Shown piece after piece: positions 61,485 through 64,000 of a stretch of 64,000 nucleotides of DNA (position 1 is its first letter; every line of letters begins with the position of its first letter). The notes beneath the pieces were generated by a model, which did not search any database, was not told where the DNA came from, and saw only the letters and a list, made by a program, of their open reading frames with translations. The position numbers and the translations under genes were made by a program. Source of the DNA: Rhizobium sp. C1 (GTDB taxonomy: Bacteria > Pseudomonadota > Alphaproteobacteria > Rhizobiales > Rhizobiaceae); the NCBI RefSeq assembly GCF_021026335.1, contig NZ_JAJNCY010000005.1:186001-250000 (forward strand), written 5' to 3'.

Positions 61485-62672
61485 TTGCGGCAGGGTTGGA
61501 GATGGTTCGGGCCGGAAGCACCGGTCACGCTGGACGAGGTGCGCCAGACGGGCGCGACGAATATCGTATCCTCACTGCATCAGGTTCCCATCGGCAGGGT
61601 CTGGACGGAGGCCGAGGTCGCCGAGCGCAAGTCGCTGATCGAGACGACGCCGGCGGGTCGCTCGCCGCTCATCTGGTCGGTGGTGGAAAGCATTCCGATC
61701 CCCGATGCGGTCAAGCGCATGGGCGGCAAGGCGAAGGCCGAGATCGAGGCGTGGATTGCGAGCCTTGAGGCGGTTGCCGCCTGCGATATCCCGATCGTCT
61801 GCTACAATTTCATGCCCGTGGTCGACTGGACGCGCACCGAACTCGATTACGAGATCGAGACCGGCGCCACAGCCATGCGTTTCGACCACGAGCGCTTCGC
61901 CGCTTTTGACCTTCATGTCCTGCAACGTGCCGGTGCCGAAGCCGAATACTCGGCAGAGGATCGCGTCCGCGCCCGCGCCGTCTTCGAGGCGATGACCGAG
62001 GCGGAGATTGCGGAGATCACCCGCATCATCACCTCGGCCCTGCCCGGATCCACCACCGAGCCGATGACCGTACCGGGTTTCCGCGACAAGCTCGCGCAAT
62101 ATACCGGCATCGATGCCGGCAAGCTGCGTCAGCATCTCATCGAATTCCTGGAGGCCGTGACACCCGCCGCGGAAGCGCGTGGCGTCAAGCTGACGCTGCA
62201 TCCCGACGATCCGCCGCGCCCGCTCTTCGGCCTGCCGCGCATTGCCTCCACCGCTGACGATTATGCAGCACTCTTCGACGCCGTGCCCTCCCCGGCCAAT
62301 GGCATGTGCTACTGCACAGGCAGCCTTGGCGTGCGCGCCGACAACGACCTGCCGGCGATTGCCCGCCGTTTCGCGGAGCGCATCCATTTCGTCCACCTGC
62401 GCGCCACCAAGCGCGAGGGTGATGGCCGCTCCTTCCACGAGAGCGCGCATCTGGAAGGCGATGTCGACATGGTGGCGGTTCTGAAGGAACTCGTCGCCGA
62501 GGATCGCAAGCGGGACGCCGCCTCGCAGATGGTCTTCCGCTCAGACCACGGCCACCGGATGCTCGACGATCTGAACAAGACCGTTACCCCCGGCTATCCG
62601 GCGATCGGCCGCATGCGCGGCCTCGCGGAACTGCGCGGCATTCTCTACGCGCTCGGCGCGGTTCCGAACTGA
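61485..62672 (+). CDS. uxuA: Mannonate dehydratase (UxuA)
   Basis: This 395-aa enzyme converts D-mannonate to 2-keto-3-deoxygluconate in glucuronate degradation. The start is TTG at 61485, 6 nt after GGAGGAG, giving RQGWRWFGPEAPVTLDEVRQ, the UxuA opening. Family motifs include NIVSSLHQVPIG, CYNFMPVVDWTRT, LTLHPDDPPRPLFGLPRI, FVHLRATKREGDGRSFHESA and FRSDHGHRMLDDL, with metal-binding His and Cys residues. It is 51 bp downstream of the GntR gene and 9 bp upstream of uxaC. Confidence 0.93.
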   Translation: MRQGWRWFGPEAPVTLDEVRQTGATNIVSSLHQVPIGRVWTEAEVAERKSLIETTPAGRSPLIWSVVESIPIPDAVKRMGGKAKAEIEAWIASLEAVAACDIPIVCYNFMPVVDWTRTELDYEIETGATAMRFDHERFAAFDLHVLQRAGAEAEYSAEDRVRARAVFEAMTEAEIAEITRIITSALPGSTTEPMTVPGFRDKLAQYTGIDAGKLRQHLIEFLEAVTPAAEARGVKLTLHPDDPPRPLFGLPRIASTADDYAALFDAVPSPANGMCYCTGSLGVRADNDLPAIARRFAERIHFVHLRATKREGDGRSFHESAHLEGDVDMVAVLKELVAEDRKRDAASQMVFRSDHGHRMLDDLNKTVTPGYPAIGRMRGLAELRGILYALGAVPN

Positions 62673-62681
62673 GGAAACGAC

Positions 62682-64000
62682 ATGGACAGCAAGAATGGCA
62701 TCCTCCATCCAGATCGGCTCTTTCCCGCTGATCCGGCCACCCGCACGGTCGCGCGCGACCTTTATGAAACCGTGAGCGGCCTGCCCATCGTCAGCCCGCA
62801 TGGACATACGGAACCGTCGTGGTTTGCCAATGACACCGCGTTTGAGGATGCATCGGCGCTGCTGGTGATCCCCGACCACTATCTCTTCCGCATGCTCAAC
62901 AGCGTCGGCGTCAATCTCGACAGCCTCGGCGTTCCCCGCCTCGACGGCAAGCCGGTGGCGAAGGGGCGCGACATCTGGCGCGCCTTTGCCGCGCACTATT
63001 CGCTGTTTCGCGGCACGCCCTCAAGCCTCTGGGTCGATCATGCAATGTCCGCCGTACTCGGCTGCGACGAGGCGCTGACTACTCAGAATGCCGACCGGCT
63101 CTACGACCATATCAATGCTGAGCTCGCCAAACCGGAATTCCGCCCTCGCGCGTTGCTGACCCGCTTCGGCATCGAGACGATTGCGACGACCGAGGGCGCG
63201 CTGGACCCGCTCCCGCATCACCAGAAGCTCGCCGCCGACGGCTGGATCGGCAAGGTGCGCACGACCTATCGGCCCGACAGCGTGACCGATCCGGATGCGC
63301 CGGGCTTTCGCGACAACCTCATCAAGCTCGGCGAAATAACCGGCGAGGACGTGACCCGCTGGGACGGCATGATCGCCGCGCATCGCAACCGCCGCGCCTA
63401 TTTCCGCCAGTTTGGTGCGACCGCGACCGACCACGGCGTGCCTTCTGCCTTCACCGCCGATCTTGCGGCGACCGAGAAGCAGACACTGCTTGACAAGGCG
63501 CTGAAAGGGCCGCTTTCGGCTTCGGACGCCGAGCTCTTTCGTGGCCAGATGCTGACCGAAATGGCGGGCCTGTCGGCGCAAGACGGCATGGTCATGCAGA
63601 TCCATGCGGGCTCGCGCCGCAACACGGACGCCGCGCTTTTTGCCTCGCGTGGGCCCAATATGGGCGCCGATATCCCGGGCCGCACCGACTGGGTGGGCGG
63701 GCTGAACGCCCTGCTTGCAAAGTACGGTCACGCGCCGGGCTTAAAGATCCTGCTTTTCACGCTGGACGAGACCACCTATGCCCGCGAACTCGCCCCCATG
63801 GCGGGCTATTGGCCATGCCTGATGATCGGCCCGCCCTGGTGGTTCCATGACAGCCCGGCCGGCATCCGGCGTTACCTTGATCAGGTCTCGGAAACGGCGG
63901 GCTTCGCCAATCTCGCCGGGTTCAACGACGACACGCGGGCGCTGCTTTCGATCCCCGCCCGGCACGATGTCTGGCGGCGCGAGGTCTGCCGCTATCTGGC
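62682..64000 (+). CDS. uxaC: Glucuronate/uronate isomerase (UxaC), 3'-truncated by window edge
   Basis: The frame from the ATG at 62682, after GAGGAAAC, is open to the end of the window, giving 439 codons of a protein usually ~470 aa. It starts GILHPDRLFPADPATRTVAR with the active-site motif VSPHGHTEPSWFANDTAF, and later shows MQIHAGSRRNTD, FTLDETTYARELAPMAGYWP and GPPWWFHDSPAGIRRYLDQV, all typical of uronate isomerase. It interconverts glucuronate with fructuronate. It follows uxuA closely and would be expected with a fructuronate reductase gene downstream. Confidence 0.93.
   Translation, partial: MDSKNGILHPDRLFPADPATRTVARDLYETVSGLPIVSPHGHTEPSWFANDTAFEDASALLVIPDHYLFRMLNSVGVNLDSLGVPRLDGKPVAKGRDIWRAFAAHYSLFRGTPSSLWVDHAMSAVLGCDEALTTQNADRLYDHINAELAKPEFRPRALLTRFGIETIATTEGALDPLPHHQKLAADGWIGKVRTTYRPDSVTDPDAPGFRDNLIKLGEITGEDVTRWDGMIAAHRNRRAYFRQFGATATDHGVPSAFTADLAATEKQTLLDKALKGPLSASDAELFRGQMLTEMAGLSAQDGMVMQIHAGSRRNTDAALFASRGPNMGADIPGRTDWVGGLNALLAKYGHAPGLKILLFTLDETTYARELAPMAGYWPCLMIGPPWWFHDSPAGIRRYLDQVSETAGFANLAGFNDDTRALLSIPARHDVWRREVCRYL

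Overview
This 64 kb window looks like a piece of a Rhizobiaceae genome (Rhizobium/Agrobacterium/Sinorhizobium relatives; Alphaproteobacteria). The reasons are the high G+C, the many solute-binding-protein ABC transporters, an inositol cluster with an RpiR-type repressor, a lacR-lacEFGZK-like lactose operon of Agrobacterium/Sinorhizobium layout, a Zur-type box between two COG0523 GTPases, rhizobial intergenic palindromic elements, and a small RNA with CCUCCUCCC loops like the alpha-r14 ('cuckoo') family. No rRNA, tRNA, complete insertion sequence, CRISPR array or replication origin was seen.

Layout. 1-1.1 kb: 3' part of a molybdenum hydroxylase large subunit. 1.3-4.4 kb: BtuCDF-type cobalamin uptake operon behind a cobalamin riboswitch (minus strand). 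4.5-7.0 kb: two divergent COG0523 GTPases sharing a Zur-like operator region, plus a small cysteine-containing protein. 7.0-8.2 kb: a LacI repressor with two operators, facing the last ~25 codons of a lost sugar ABC ATPase gene. 8.4-13.7 kb: a DEAD-box helicase, a membrane protein, and a LysR regulator divergent from an NTF2-like/SDR pair. 13.7-15.4 kb: an accessory islet with a small GIY-YIG nuclease between two inverted copies of a palindromic element, then an A+T-rich unknown gene. 15.4-18.0 kb: ATP-dependent DNA ligase and its partner exonuclease. 18.9-23.8 kb: branched-chain-amino-acid-type ABC transporter with a fused permease-ATPase. 24.3-32.4 kb: myo-inositol catabolism (iolB, iolE, iolD, iolC-DUF2090, iolR, divergent idhA). 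32.8-37.2 kb: the predicted sRNA, a strong inverted repeat, and a YehZYXW/OsmU-like osmoprotectant transporter. 37.3-45.1 kb: lactose operon with its LacI repressor and two matching operators. 46.1-56.3 kb: an aromatic/ester catabolic region in visible decay (CoA ligase, AAHS transporter, carboxylesterase, AraC and LysR regulators, coniferyl-aldehyde-type dehydrogenase, SDRs, and three gene remnants). 56.4-64 kb: a PotABCD-type ABC transporter with a Tat-exported binding protein, divergent from a GntR regulator followed by uxuA and uxaC (hexuronate degradation), the last running off the window.

Most modules pair a transporter, catabolic enzymes and a local regulator, often with the operator visible (cobalamin riboswitch, Zur boxes, LacI palindromes, IolR box, LysR palindrome). 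The most interesting non-coding features are the four-hairpin anti-Shine-Dalgarno sRNA beside an osmoprotectant operon, the repeat-flanked GIY-YIG gene, and a palindromic element inserted in frame in the start of the cobalamin permease gene.
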